This document shows, piece after piece, positions 26,593 through 35,891 of a DNA stretch of 64,000 nt. This DNA is from Enterococcus alcedinis (GTDB lineage Bacteria; Bacillota; Bacilli; Lactobacillales; Enterococcaceae). The notes beneath the pieces were generated by a model. The model was given only the letters and a program-made list of their open reading frames with translations, had not been told where the DNA came from and searched no databases. Position numbers and translations under genes: made by a program. The DNA lies in NCBI RefSeq assembly GCF_014635985.1, contig NZ_BMDT01000001.1, positions 407,293 to 471,292 of the forward strand, in the 5' to 3' direction. The stretch's first letter is position 1, and each line of letters opens with the position of its first letter.

Positions 26593-27471
26593 ATGGAGAC
26601 AGAAAATAAAGAGTTGACTGAGACATCGACGAAAGAAGTACAAGACTTATCTTTTAACGAGATCAAAAAAGTTGCAACTGAAAATATTAGCGCATTATTA
26701 AAAGATCTACAAGATTTTGAACAAGCAATTAATCAGGAAAATATCCAAGAGATTTATCGGATTTATAACGGGCGCTTAAACAAAGAGCTACGTGAAAACT
26801 CTAATCAAAACCACGAAATTGATGAATTGTTATCGAGTAAAATCCATGAAAGCTTGATTAATGCCTTTCCGTTTATGCGTCAAATAAAAAAAGAGTCTGC
26901 TACGATTTTTTATTATCAAATCGATCAATACTATCACCAAAGGCCGACCATTTATTTGGATTCTAGTATTCCAGAAATCTATATTTTTCCCCATATTTTA
27001 AACGAGTGGCAAAATCCTCAAACATCTTATAAAGAAGAGTTACAGGTTTTGGAAACAAAAATGGATCAAATTGAAGCCAAAAAAATTAATGCAAAAATTG
27101 CAGTGGATCAGATTGACCATAAACTTCATGACTTAAAAAATGAACAGATGAATATTGAACAAAACAAAGGATTCTTTAATCGAGGGAAATTTGAAGATGA
27201 TTTAGCTGTTATTTATAACAAGCAAAAGGAATTACAAGAACAACGTCTTAAATGGTTGCCTTATTTAAAGGAAGATGACTCTCAAATCCTCTTAGAAAAG
27301 GAGCAACTTCTAAGAGAGTATGACGAAAAACGTCTTCAACGTGCGGTGATTACCAAAGAGCTCCGTTTGATTACGAAACATTTTGGATCGGTTGAACGTA
27401 TGGAAGAAGCTTTAAGTACCTTCTTAAGCTTTTATTTAACTGGGGAAGGAATGAATTTCAATGGAAGATAA
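26593..27471 (+). CDS. Uncharacterised coiled-coil protein, first gene of a five-gene operon
   Basis: 292 residues with AGGAGG upstream. It is rich in Lys, Glu and Gln. A helical N-terminal part, a short beta-like segment (RPTIYLDSSIPEIYIFPHIL, about residues 117-137) and a long coiled coil (about residues 150-260, ELQVLETKMDQIEAKKINAK) are visible. There is no signal peptide, membrane segment or known motif. Its end overlaps the next gene by 11 bases. A structural or scaffold role with the next gene product is only a guess. Confidence 0.6.
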   Translation: METENKELTETSTKEVQDLSFNEIKKVATENISALLKDLQDFEQAINQENIQEIYRIYNGRLNKELRENSNQNHEIDELLSSKIHESLINAFPFMRQIKKESATIFYYQIDQYYHQRPTIYLDSSIPEIYIFPHILNEWQNPQTSYKEELQVLETKMDQIEAKKINAKIAVDQIDHKLHDLKNEQMNIEQNKGFFNRGKFEDDLAVIYNKQKELQEQRLKWLPYLKEDDSQILLEKEQLLREYDEKRLQRAVITKELRLITKHFGSVERMEEALSTFLSFYLTGEGMNFNGR

Positions 27472-28354
27472 TCAACAATCATTAGCTCAAACAGATTTTC
27501 CAGATGCCTATTTGATGGGTAAAGAAAGTTATAAAGCTGAAATCGAACAATGGATTACAGATACGGAACTCGAGCTGGAAGATTTGTATTTACGAAAAAA
27601 AATTCTCGAAGCAGACTTCCGAACTTTGCTTGACCTATACAAAGCATTAATTTTTCAAGATAAAGATATCTCAACGATTGCTCAAACGAATTTAATTACA
27701 TACTTTTCGTATGAGTTATTAAAACCTTTTCAAGCGGTGGGGTTGGAGCAAACGGAACATTTTAATACTTGGGAAACGAAACATTTTTATACTGCATATC
27801 AATTGAATGAATCAAATAATTTAGTTTTTTACTTTAAATTAAAAGTCGTTGATGACCGATTTGTCGTGGATTATCTCCCACTTCTAACAGTCAATATCGA
27901 AGAAATGTCGATTGAAGTCAATGATACGCACGTTCGAACGTTAATCTCATTGTGGTACTGTGATAAGTTTCTCTCTCGTAGTCAACTATCATTGTTTAAC
28001 CAAGATATTAATGAACTTTTTAAATACTTCAAAGAACAAGGTTTTGAAGTTCAACCAAGTTTATTAGATAATACGCAGGCACTTTCTTTGAAACTTATTA
28101 GTGATTTTCCAATTAACCAAACGGTACTGGACCGGATCTTTATTACCACGATGGAGAATACTGATTATGATTTTGAATGGTTAGGCGGAGAAAAGTATCA
28201 AGTGCAGTTAAATCAGGAGCAAACCATTACAATTGAAAGACACGAAAATGAAACGGAACTTTTTATTGATTCGAATCATCGACGTCGTTCGATTTTAGAT
28301 TTTGCGACAAGCTATCCTTTTTTAGTGCCTCTTTTTGTTCAAAGGAGCAAGTAA
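27461..28354 (+). CDS. Uncharacterised protein, second gene of the five-gene operon
   Basis: 297 residues. It begins with a coiled-coil segment (KAEIEQWITDTELELEDLYL, about residues 26-45) and continues with a mixed alpha/beta region ending in RRRSILDFATSYPFLVPLF. No domain is recognised. Its start overlaps gene 1 and its stop is directly followed by the ATG of gene 3, so translation is coupled. With gene 1 it may form a complex, since both carry coiled coils. Confidence 0.6.
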   Translation: MEDNQQSLAQTDFPDAYLMGKESYKAEIEQWITDTELELEDLYLRKKILEADFRTLLDLYKALIFQDKDISTIAQTNLITYFSYELLKPFQAVGLEQTEHFNTWETKHFYTAYQLNESNNLVFYFKLKVVDDRFVVDYLPLLTVNIEEMSIEVNDTHVRTLISLWYCDKFLSRSQLSLFNQDINELFKYFKEQGFEVQPSLLDNTQALSLKLISDFPINQTVLDRIFITTMENTDYDFEWLGGEKYQVQLNQEQTITIERHENETELFIDSNHRRRSILDFATSYPFLVPLFVQRSK

Positions 28355-29092
28355 ATGAATCGGGACGAGTTAAATGAAGAACAAGATTTTTGGGATGAAT
28401 TTGCTGGAGAATATACAGCGATTCAATCCGAGTCACAAGTTAACATTGTAGGAGACATTAGTGCCTATTTAGCAGGAGAAATATCATCACCAGTTGATAC
28501 ATTGGTCGATTTAGCGGGCGGGAGTGGCAAATATTTACTTGGTTTGGAGTCATTGACTAAAAAATATATACTAGTTGATTTTTCAAAGGAAATGATACGA
28601 CTTGCTCAGACGTCCTTTCCAATGTCACAGGCAGATTTTCAGCTTATGGATCAAGCGTCTTTTTTATCTAGGACATCGAATCAATCATACGATGTCCTTT
28701 TTTCGGCGATGAACCCAGCGATTCGAACGAAGAATGATTTGAATGAAATTTTACGCATTACTAAAAAACGAGTCTATTTATTACGATTAGTTCAAGAGGA
28801 AGAATCGTTATTTAGTCCTTTTGAAGAGGAAAATGATGAACTGAAATTAATGGCTCGTTATAAAAATTGGTTAGACACTCCTTATCAAAGTCATTATTTT
28901 ACTTATCGTGTAGAAGAAGTTATTACGAAAGATTTCTTCTATGACTATTATTCGGATCAGCTAGCTCCGGTGGTCCTTGAACAAGCGCTACAACAATTTT
29001 TCCCGGTTCAGGACACGGCAATTAATCATAAATTACTCACTTTTGAACTGCTATCGATTGACCTTGAAGATTGTAAAGGGGGGCAAGTATGA
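28355..29092 (+). CDS. Class I SAM-dependent methyltransferase
   Basis: 245 residues. Motif I is seen as TLVDLAGGSGKYLLGLE (about residues 48-64), the acidic strand-2 end as YILVDFSKEM, and a motif IV-like DVLFSAMNPA. This is a Rossmann methyltransferase of the small-molecule or protein type; the substrate cannot be told. AAAGGAG lies before the start, and the stop overlaps the next gene by ATGA. It is the third gene of the operon. Confidence 0.8.
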   Translation: MNRDELNEEQDFWDEFAGEYTAIQSESQVNIVGDISAYLAGEISSPVDTLVDLAGGSGKYLLGLESLTKKYILVDFSKEMIRLAQTSFPMSQADFQLMDQASFLSRTSNQSYDVLFSAMNPAIRTKNDLNEILRITKKRVYLLRLVQEEESLFSPFEEENDELKLMARYKNWLDTPYQSHYFTYRVEEVITKDFFYDYYSDQLAPVVLEQALQQFFPVQDTAINHKLLTFELLSIDLEDCKGGQV

Positions 29093-30516
29093 AAATTACC
29101 CAATTACTCACTAAAAATCAAGAAGTCCAATTTATCGTATTTGAATACTTGCTCTACCATGATGTGCCGATTTCATTGAAAGAACTTGAGCGTGAAATAC
29201 ACGTTTCTTTACCAACGTTACAAAAAGAACTCATCGCCTTGCAAATGGAATTGACCAGTTACGATAACAAAGCCCAGCTTCTTCGTGACGAACAGGATTT
29301 TTATGAACTGAAACTGCCAAATCGCTTTTCAGTAAAAGACTTTCTAACGCACTATTTAGAGCAGTCGCTTGATTATCAATTGTTTTTAGCTGTTTTTTCA
29401 CACAAAAATATCTCTATTACAAAAATGATGATGTCTTTGCAAGTAAGTGAATCTTCTATTTTTCGACGCTTTAAAGCAATTAATCAATTATTAGCTGAGT
29501 TTGATGTTCAAATAAAAAATAAGAACATTATTGGTGAAGAAAAACAAATTCGTTATTTCTTTTTTCATTTTTTTTGGCATAGTCATTCGTTTACTTATAT
29601 TCAACAACATTTTGATAAAAGTAAAAGCCAACATTTAATTCAAATAATCGAAGCCTTATTCGAACGGAAGTTTAGCCCAAGAGAGTTTTGGAAATTGGTT
29701 GTTTGGTTTAATATTATGGAACATCGCTTCGATTACCATGAAGACCAGGTTCAAGATTTTTCAGCTGATTTTCAACAACTCTTAGAAGAAGATTTGATCT
29801 TTCAAAAAATTAAGAATATACTTGCGCGTTTTTTGAGTCGTTTTGCTTACCAGTCATTTGAGGATGAAGCTATCTATCTTTATTTATTTTTATTATCAGA
29901 AGGAATCTATGTGCCACTTGCAAAGGAATCCAGTCTAATTAAAAGGATACACGAAGCGAGTCAACTTGTGCAGCAAGAAATATTAGGTGAAAACCGAATG
30001 TCCGAAAAGGGAGAAGCGTTCCTCTTTGTTTTACATTGTACAGCAACTTTTTATCGAGGGAGTTTTGAAGAGGAAATGGCCCTATTCCGTCATTATGCGC
30101 TTTCTGATGTTTCAACAAATAAACTGAATCAGTGTATGTCGATCGTTGAAGAACGCTTATCTCGTAATTTAACGAATACCCAGTGGAAGACGTTAGATTT
30201 TCATTACGGATTAATTTATGATGTTTTTCATAAACAAGATAAAAAGAAACAGCGTATCGGTATTGTCATGGAGGCAAATTTAGAATCAGAATATTATTTG
30301 AATCATTTAAAACGTAGTCTGCAAGGATATGAAAACATCCATGTTGAAGAGGCGATGGAAGGTGTTTACTATCACCTACTATTAGTGAGCGAGTTTGCGG
30401 ATAGTCAACCATACATCTGGGAGACTTCAATAACTATCACAGAAAAGTATTTACCGTCTGAAATCCGACGTGTCAAAGAAATATTAATACAGAATAAGGC
30501 AATTGAAGGAGAATGA
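29089..30516 (+). CDS. Mga-like helix-turn-helix regulator
   Basis: 475 residues. Two N-terminal HTH regions (ISLKELEREIHVSLPTLQKE near residue 31 and TKMMMSLQVSESSIFRRFKA near residue 110) match the Mga/AtxA-type arrangement. A long helical middle region in the PRD position follows, but no phosphorylatable His pattern was confirmed, and a C-terminal EIIB-like end (RIGIVMEANLESEYYLNHL) is seen. Mga-type proteins are transcription activators in Gram-positive cocci. Being inside the operon it may control it or the neighbouring iron uptake genes. Confidence 0.75.
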   Translation: MKITQLLTKNQEVQFIVFEYLLYHDVPISLKELEREIHVSLPTLQKELIALQMELTSYDNKAQLLRDEQDFYELKLPNRFSVKDFLTHYLEQSLDYQLFLAVFSHKNISITKMMMSLQVSESSIFRRFKAINQLLAEFDVQIKNKNIIGEEKQIRYFFFHFFWHSHSFTYIQQHFDKSKSQHLIQIIEALFERKFSPREFWKLVVWFNIMEHRFDYHEDQVQDFSADFQQLLEEDLIFQKIKNILARFLSRFAYQSFEDEAIYLYLFLLSEGIYVPLAKESSLIKRIHEASQLVQQEILGENRMSEKGEAFLFVLHCTATFYRGSFEEEMALFRHYALSDVSTNKLNQCMSIVEERLSRNLTNTQWKTLDFHYGLIYDVFHKQDKKKQRIGIVMEANLESEYYLNHLKRSLQGYENIHVEEAMEGVYYHLLLVSEFADSQPYIWETSITITEKYLPSEIRRVKEILIQNKAIEGE

Positions 30517-30518
30517 CC

Positions 30519-31880
30519 ATGAGAGTATTGATTATAGGTGGCTCCCATGGGGGAATTGCAACGGCAAGCCATTTAAAAAAAATTAATCCTTCCGTTGAAG
30601 TAATTATTATCGAACAATCGAGCGTACTCGGTTATATCGGAAGTAGTTTGAATTTATATTTAGAAAAATACGTTGAACATTTAGAAGACTGTCGCACGAC
30701 AAGCCCTAGTGAATTACTAACAATGGGGATTAATGTCATGATTAATACTAAAGTTACAAAAATCATGCCTGAAAAAAAACAAATTAAGATTAGTATGAAG
30801 AATGAAGAATTAATGATAACGGATGTCTTGACGTATGATTATTTAGTTTTAGCAATGGGATCAAGTCAATATCAAACGAGTTTTTCACAAGAAGCAGAAG
30901 CAAAAATTACAAATTATAAAAGCTTGCCTCAAGCGAAATCAGCTGCAGAAACATTGGAAATTTGTCAAAAAGTCGTCATTATTGGTGCCGGGTTGATCGG
31001 TTTAGAGTTAGCAGAGTCACTGAGTCGTTTAGATAAGCAAGTAATTATTATTGATCGGATGAATCGTAGTTTGTTTCGCTATTTTGATGATGAAGTGACT
31101 TCGATTCTTCTAAAGGATTTACCTAAAAATGTTGAGCTGCATTTAAATAGCAATGTTCAAAAAATTGTTGTTGATCAAAATAAACATTTTAAAGAAGTAC
31201 TGATTAACCGAGAGAAGACAATTACAGGAGATGCATTAATTTATGCAATTAACCCTCGACCGAATATTGAGTTGGTTGCGGATCTGATTGATGTGAATCA
31301 TGACGGGACACTTAAAACGAATGAATATATGCAAACATCGGACCCTTCAATTTATGCTGTTGGAGATCTCGTATCTGTATTCTTTAGCCAAACGAATGTT
31401 CCAAGTTATATTCCATTAGTAACAAATGCGTATCGGACAGGGATTATTGCAGCAACGAATATCTTATTAGACGTTAAAATTCCTTTTCCGACTGTCCAAC
31501 GTACGGTTGTAAGTCAGTTATTTGGGCACTACTTAGGGAGTACAGGAATTAACGAGAGTGAAGCACCTTATTTTGGATTTGATGTTCAGAGTGTTGCAAA
31601 AACATACAACAAGGCCTCGTTCATTCAAGAGGATCTTGGTTTTGAGCTCACATTAAAATTTATTTTTGACCGTACAACAAAGGTATTGCTAGGTGCACAG
31701 TTATTAACAAATCGTGAGGCGAAGTTGGAATTGATTAATACTTTATCTGCCTTAGTAACAAAGCATACAACCTTGGATCAAATACTAACGATGGATTTTT
31801 ACTTTAATCCGAAGTTTTCCAACCCCTTACATTTCTTTAATGATTTGGCATTAGAAGGGATTTTAAAGCAAAATAAGTAG
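30519..31880 (+). CDS. FAD-dependent pyridine nucleotide oxidoreductase (Nox/CoA-disulfide reductase-like) lacking the redox Cys
   Basis: 453 residues; ATG 30519 is 7 bases from AAGGAG, whereas ATG 30513 overlaps the upstream stop (ATGA) and is too close. The N-terminal FAD motif (VLIIGGSHGGIATASHL), the NAD motif (VVIIGAGLIGLELAESL) and the second FAD motif (IYAVGDLV) are present, with a C-terminal dimerisation domain. Water-forming NADH oxidases and CoA-disulfide reductases carry a redox Cys near residue 42; here that place reads YIGSSLNLYLE with Ser-Ser. The enzyme therefore probably does not use a Cys-sulfenic or Cys-CoA intermediate. Last gene of the operon, closed by a perfect palindromic terminator. 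Confidence 0.8.
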   Translation: MRVLIIGGSHGGIATASHLKKINPSVEVIIIEQSSVLGYIGSSLNLYLEKYVEHLEDCRTTSPSELLTMGINVMINTKVTKIMPEKKQIKISMKNEELMITDVLTYDYLVLAMGSSQYQTSFSQEAEAKITNYKSLPQAKSAAETLEICQKVVIIGAGLIGLELAESLSRLDKQVIIIDRMNRSLFRYFDDEVTSILLKDLPKNVELHLNSNVQKIVVDQNKHFKEVLINREKTITGDALIYAINPRPNIELVADLIDVNHDGTLKTNEYMQTSDPSIYAVGDLVSVFFSQTNVPSYIPLVTNAYRTGIIAATNILLDVKIPFPTVQRTVVSQLFGHYLGSTGINESEAPYFGFDVQSVAKTYNKASFIQEDLGFELTLKFIFDRTTKVLLGAQLLTNREAKLELINTLSALVTKHTTLDQILTMDFYFNPKFSNPLHFFNDLALEGILKQNK

Positions 31881-31882
31881 GT

Positions 31883-31918
31883 AAAAGAGAGCGAATTATT
31901 AATAATTCGCTCTCTTTT
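31883..31918. terminator. Perfect 36-base palindromic terminator
   Basis: AAAAGAGAGCGAATTATT (31883-31900) is followed at once by its exact reverse complement (31901-31918). It can stop transcription in both directions and separates the five-gene operon from the siderophore importer. Confidence 0.9.
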
Positions 31919-31960
31919 CATATAATTGAGTCAATTCTGTTCATTTTTTAATAAAAGTGA

Positions 31961-32015
31961 TTGATATTTTTCAGAAAATAACATACACTGTTTGAGAGAA
32001 TGAGAATCATTCTCA
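31961..32015 (+). promoter_or_regulatory. Fur-controlled promoter of the siderophore ABC operon
   Basis: TTGATA (31961-31966), 17-base spacer and TACACT (31984-31989) form the promoter. GAGAATGAGAATCATTCTC at 31996-32014 matches the 19-base Fur consensus at 16 of 19 positions and contains the perfect 7-1-7 repeat TGAGAATCATTCTCA (32001-32015). It covers the expected start site, as in iron-repressed genes. Confidence 0.88.
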
Positions 32016-32036
32016 ATGGTTGGAAAGGAGTCTTAA

Positions 32037-32984
32037 ATGAAAAGAAGCTATCTAATCCTTTTGTTATTTGCGCTAACACTCATTTCTTTGTTTGTCGGTG
32101 TTCATAGTGTTTCAATCAAAGGATTGCTTGCTGGTGATGAAGTTCAGCAAATGTTATTTCTAAAAACAAGAATTCCTCGAACCGTCAGTTTGATTTTAGC
32201 TGGTGGCATGGTAAGTGTTGGTGGTAAGATTATGCAGCACTTAATGCAAAATAAATTTGTGTCCGCAGGAACAATAGGTATGATGGATAGTGCCCAATTA
32301 GGTATATTACTAGTGATGCTCTTATTTCCGAACAGTTCTATTTTAGGTCGATCAACGGCGGCATTTATCTTTTCATATCTAGGGGTTCTCTTATTTTTGA
32401 ATTTAAGTAAGATTCTTCCTAAAGGTGATCCTATGATTTTACCACTTACAGGCGTCATGTTTGGAAATATTATCGGAGCAATCGCTACTTTTTTTGCTTA
32501 TCAGTTTCAGTTGGTTCAAAATGTTTCTTCTTGGTTACAAGGAAACTTTGCAACCGTGATGCAAGGGGAGTACGAGTTAATCTATTTAACCATTCCGGTT
32601 TTTATTATTTTATATTTTTTTGGTTACCAGATTACCATTGCGGGTTTAGGTTCAGAACTTTCAACCAATCTAGGGTTGAACCATCAACGGTTACAATGGA
32701 TTGTTTTTGCTCTCGTAGCATTAGGTAGTAGTTCAGTATTAATTATGGTTGGGAACATTCCTTTTTTAGGCGTGGTTGTTCCTAATTTAGTTTCATTATT
32801 TTACGGTGATCATTTAAAAGATACGATGGGACTAACAGCGATTTTAGGAAGTACGTTCTTAATCATTTGTGATATTTTAGCACGTGTGGTTATCGCACCT
32901 TATGAAATCCCAGTCAGTGTCGTTGTCGGTATTATCGGTGGTGCCTTATTCTTACTCTTGTTAACAAGGAGGAAGATCCGATGA
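32037..32984 (+). CDS. Siderophore ABC transporter permease (FecCD family, first subunit)
   Basis: 315 residues with about nine membrane segments. Family landmarks are IPRTVSLILAGGMVSVGGKI near residue 45 and the ATPase-contact end GNIPFLGVVVPNLVSLFYG (about residues 240-258). It pairs with the next gene product to form the membrane channel. The set resembles Bacillus yclNOPQ and the ceuBCDE importer type, which take up catecholate siderophores. First gene behind the Fur box, with an AAAGGAG site; it overlaps the next gene by ATGA. Confidence 0.9.
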   Translation: MKRSYLILLLFALTLISLFVGVHSVSIKGLLAGDEVQQMLFLKTRIPRTVSLILAGGMVSVGGKIMQHLMQNKFVSAGTIGMMDSAQLGILLVMLLFPNSSILGRSTAAFIFSYLGVLLFLNLSKILPKGDPMILPLTGVMFGNIIGAIATFFAYQFQLVQNVSSWLQGNFATVMQGEYELIYLTIPVFIILYFFGYQITIAGLGSELSTNLGLNHQRLQWIVFALVALGSSSVLIMVGNIPFLGVVVPNLVSLFYGDHLKDTMGLTAILGSTFLIICDILARVVIAPYEIPVSVVVGIIGGALFLLLLTRRKIR

Positions 32985-33940
32985 AACAAACTTCGTATCG
33001 TTTCAAAATTATCGCATTAGTGTTGCTTTGTTTGTTTTTTATCGGATTGTATTTAACGTATCAAACATATGGCAACTGGTCGTTTTCGTTACCAATTCGC
33101 GGAAAGAAAATTTTAGCATTTATGCTCGTTGCGTTAGCAACTTCCGTTAGTACCATCTCGTTTCAAACGTTAACCAGAAATCAATTTTTAACTCCTGGTA
33201 TTTTAGGACTCGATAACTTTTATATCTTAATTCAAACACTCTTGTTCTTTTTTGTGGGTGGTGTGAAGATGTTATCGCAAGAATCGATCTGGATGTTTTT
33301 AGCAAACATCTTATTGATGACGATTTTCAGTGTTCTATTCTTGCTTTATTTTATGGAAAAAGCCACGGGGAATTTGTTTTTACTTTTAATGGTTGGAATG
33401 GTTTCTGGGACGATGTTCTCTAGCTTAAGTACTTTCTTGCAAGTCTTAATGGACCCGAATGAGTATGATTTACTACAAGGAAAGCTCTTTGCTAGCTTTA
33501 GCAATGTGAATAGCAACCATCTCATTGTGGCGGCAATCATCATTTTATGTTCAGTTGCTTATCTGTGGCACGTGGCACCCGAGTTGAATATTTTATTGTT
33601 AGGAAATGACCCAGCGATAAACTTAGGGATTGCCTTGCATGCCTTTCAAAAAAAAGCGCTAGTGAGTATTGTTTTATTAACTGGAGCTGCGACGGCATTA
33701 GTTGGTCCGACAATTTTCTTAGGTTTTATCATCGCGACAATTAGCTATCGCGTCTTTAATACGTATCGTCATCATCAATTGTTCCTAGGTAGTTTCTTAA
33801 TTGGTGTAACATTACTGATTAGTGGTCAGTTTTTAGTTGAGCAAGTCTTTAAATGGAATACAACGATTAGTGTGGTTATACAATTTATCGGTGGAATTTT
33901 CTTTGTTGGGAAAATTATCGCAGAAAGGAAAAAAGCATGA
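32981..33940 (+). CDS. Siderophore ABC transporter permease (FecCD family, second subunit)
   Basis: 319 residues with about nine membrane segments. It shows the same fold as its partner, with 'TRNQFLTPGILGLDNFYILI' near residue 66 and a glycine-rich coupling region (GPTIFLGFIIATISYRVF). It overlaps the genes on both sides by four bases, so translation of the importer is coupled. It would form the heterodimeric channel with the upstream permease. Confidence 0.9.
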   Translation: MKQTSYRFKIIALVLLCLFFIGLYLTYQTYGNWSFSLPIRGKKILAFMLVALATSVSTISFQTLTRNQFLTPGILGLDNFYILIQTLLFFFVGGVKMLSQESIWMFLANILLMTIFSVLFLLYFMEKATGNLFLLLMVGMVSGTMFSSLSTFLQVLMDPNEYDLLQGKLFASFSNVNSNHLIVAAIIILCSVAYLWHVAPELNILLLGNDPAINLGIALHAFQKKALVSIVLLTGAATALVGPTIFLGFIIATISYRVFNTYRHHQLFLGSFLIGVTLLISGQFLVEQVFKWNTTISVVIQFIGGIFFVGKIIAERKKA

Positions 33941-34695
33941 TTAAAGCAGAAAATATTTCAAAGAAGTACGAAGATAAATCGATTCTAGAAGCGATTGATA
34001 TTGAATTGCCCAAAGAGCAATTGATTGCCTTTATCGGACCAAATGGCGCTGGTAAAAGTACTTTCTTATCTTTAATTAGCCGCTTGCAGTCACAATCGTC
34101 CGGTGATATTTATTTAGATCATGAAGAAATTCGCAATTGGAAGTCAAAAGAACTCGCTAAAAAATTAGCAATTTTAAAACAAAGTAATGGCGTTCAATTG
34201 AACATTTCTGTCTATGACTTGGTTTCATTTGGTCGCTTCCCTTATAATCGTGGGAAGTTAACGACAGAAGATCATGAAATTGTTCAAACTTCTTTAGAGC
34301 AGATGGAATTAATCGAATTACAAGAGGATTCCATTCATGAATTATCGGGTGGTCAGCTACAACGTGTCTATATTGCGATGATTTTAGCGCAAGATACCGA
34401 TTATATTTTATTAGATGAACCACTAAATAACTTAGATTTAAACCATGCCAATCAAATGATGCATTTACTCAAGAAACTCGTTAAAGAACATAAAAAAACG
34501 GTTATCATTGTCTTGCATGATATTAACTTTGCAGCAGGATTTGCAGACTACATCGTTGCGATGAAAGACGGAAAAATCTTTTCTCAAGGAGAGACAGAAA
34601 CCGTTATTCAGCCGGAAATTTTAAATCGTTTGTTTGGTATGAATGTTAAGATTTGCGAAATTGAAGGAAAAAGATTCTGCATGTATTTCCATTAA
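33937..34695 (+). CDS. Siderophore ABC transporter ATP-binding protein
   Basis: 252 residues. Walker A GPNGAGKST (about residues 33-41), signature LSGGQLQRV, Walker B YILLDEPLNNLD and the switch His in VLHDINFA are all intact. It drives uptake through the two FecCD permeases. Its C-terminus (RLFGMNVKICEIEG) is typical of the FepC-like group. Confidence 0.93.
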   Translation: MIKAENISKKYEDKSILEAIDIELPKEQLIAFIGPNGAGKSTFLSLISRLQSQSSGDIYLDHEEIRNWKSKELAKKLAILKQSNGVQLNISVYDLVSFGRFPYNRGKLTTEDHEIVQTSLEQMELIELQEDSIHELSGGQLQRVYIAMILAQDTDYILLDEPLNNLDLNHANQMMHLLKKLVKEHKKTVIIVLHDINFAAGFADYIVAMKDGKIFSQGETETVIQPEILNRLFGMNVKICEIEGKRFCMYFH

Positions 34696-34714
34696 AAAAA
34701 TTGGAGGAACAAAT

Positions 34715-35677
34715 ATGAAAAAAATTATTTTAAGCAGTTTAATTGTTTTAACTTTAGGATTAGCAGCCTGTGGCAACTCAGGTACAAAAAATACGGATGC
34801 GACTTCAGGTACAGAAACATCGACATCAGAAGTGACCAAAAAAGAAGTAACAATTACAGATGGTAATGGTGAAATAACAGTCCCTTATCAACCGAAAAAA
34901 GTCGTTATCTTCGATAATAGTGCGTTAGATACGATAAATGTTTTAGGTCTAAAAGATGTAGTGATTGGCGCACCAACAAGTAATTTACCGAGTTTCTTAA
35001 CTGATTTTGAAACGGTGGAATCAGCAGGTGGCATTAAAGAACCCGATTTGGAAAAAATTAATGCGATGCAACCAGATTTAATTATTATTTCAGGTCGTCA
35101 ACGTGATTTCTTACCCGATTTAGAAAAAATTGCACCAACGATTTTCTTTGAAGTGGACAGCACAGATACTTGGAATTCAATTCAACACAATGCTTTAGCA
35201 ATCGGACAAATCTTCGGTAAAGAAGCAGAAGTTGAAGTCGCTTTAGGTGATTTGGAACTTCAAATCGCAGAGACAAAAGAAAAAGCAGAAGCAAGTGGCG
35301 AAAAAGCTCTAGTTGTTTTAATGAATGAAGGCGAGTTATCTGCTTACGGTAAAGGTTCACGTTTCTCGATTGTACATGACACGTTCGGATTTAAACAATC
35401 CGATGAAAATATTGAAGCGTCAACTCATGGACAAAACGTTTCATATGAATATATTTTAAAACAAAACCCAGACATCATTTTTGTCGTCGATCGTACAAAA
35501 GCAGTCGGTGGCGATCAATCTGAGACATCGCTAGCAGATAACGACTTAGTGAAAGACACAAATGCTGGTAAAAATGGTAAGGTCATTGTTTTAAATTCAG
35601 AAGTTTGGTATTTAGCTGGTTCTGGACTAGAATCATTAAAAATCATGTTAGAAGATGTAAACCAAGCTTTCAAATAA
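34715..35677 (+). CDS. Siderophore-binding lipoprotein of the ABC importer
   Basis: 320 residues from ATG 34715 (TTGGAGG site); a longer frame from 34643 overlaps the ATPase gene. A lipoprotein signal with lipobox LAAC at residues 17-20 is followed by a short Thr/Ser linker and a periplasmic-binding-protein fold of the FepB/CeuE type (EPDLEKINAMQPDLIIISGR). It captures the ferric complex outside the membrane. The CeuE-like relationship suggests catecholate siderophores; the ligand is not proven. It ends the operon. Confidence 0.9.
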   Translation: MKKIILSSLIVLTLGLAACGNSGTKNTDATSGTETSTSEVTKKEVTITDGNGEITVPYQPKKVVIFDNSALDTINVLGLKDVVIGAPTSNLPSFLTDFETVESAGGIKEPDLEKINAMQPDLIIISGRQRDFLPDLEKIAPTIFFEVDSTDTWNSIQHNALAIGQIFGKEAEVEVALGDLELQIAETKEKAEASGEKALVVLMNEGELSAYGKGSRFSIVHDTFGFKQSDENIEASTHGQNVSYEYILKQNPDIIFVVDRTKAVGGDQSETSLADNDLVKDTNAGKNGKVIVLNSEVWYLAGSGLESLKIMLEDVNQAFK

Positions 35678-35686
35678 GTCAATTAG

Positions 35687-35722
35687 AACCTTCAGATGTG
35701 TGACACGATCTGAAGGTTTTTT
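35687..35722 (+). terminator. Terminator of the siderophore importer operon
   Basis: AACCTTCAGAT (35687-35697) pairs perfectly with ATCTGAAGGTT (35708-35718), followed by T's. Confidence 0.9.
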
Positions 35723-35824
35723 CTTTTCGGGACGGATAAATTTTAGTATCCAAAAAATCCTCTGTGCTGTACTACTGCAGAAGGCATACGACAAAAATTC
35801 GTGAATCGAGCGGAATTTGAATTC

Positions 35825-35878
35825 TTGACCATTGTACACATTTGTATTACAATAGTTTTGTAGAACAAACGTATACAA
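35825..35878 (+). promoter_or_regulatory. Promoter and operator of the toxin-antitoxin operon
   Basis: TTGACC (35825-35830), 17-base spacer and TACAAT (35848-35853). Five TTGTA/TACAA half-sites lie at 35832, 35842, 35848, 35858 and 35874; two of them form the palindrome TTGTATTACAA over the -10 element. This fits autorepression by the antitoxin. Confidence 0.75.
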
Positions 35879-35891
35879 GGAGGTTTTTAAT

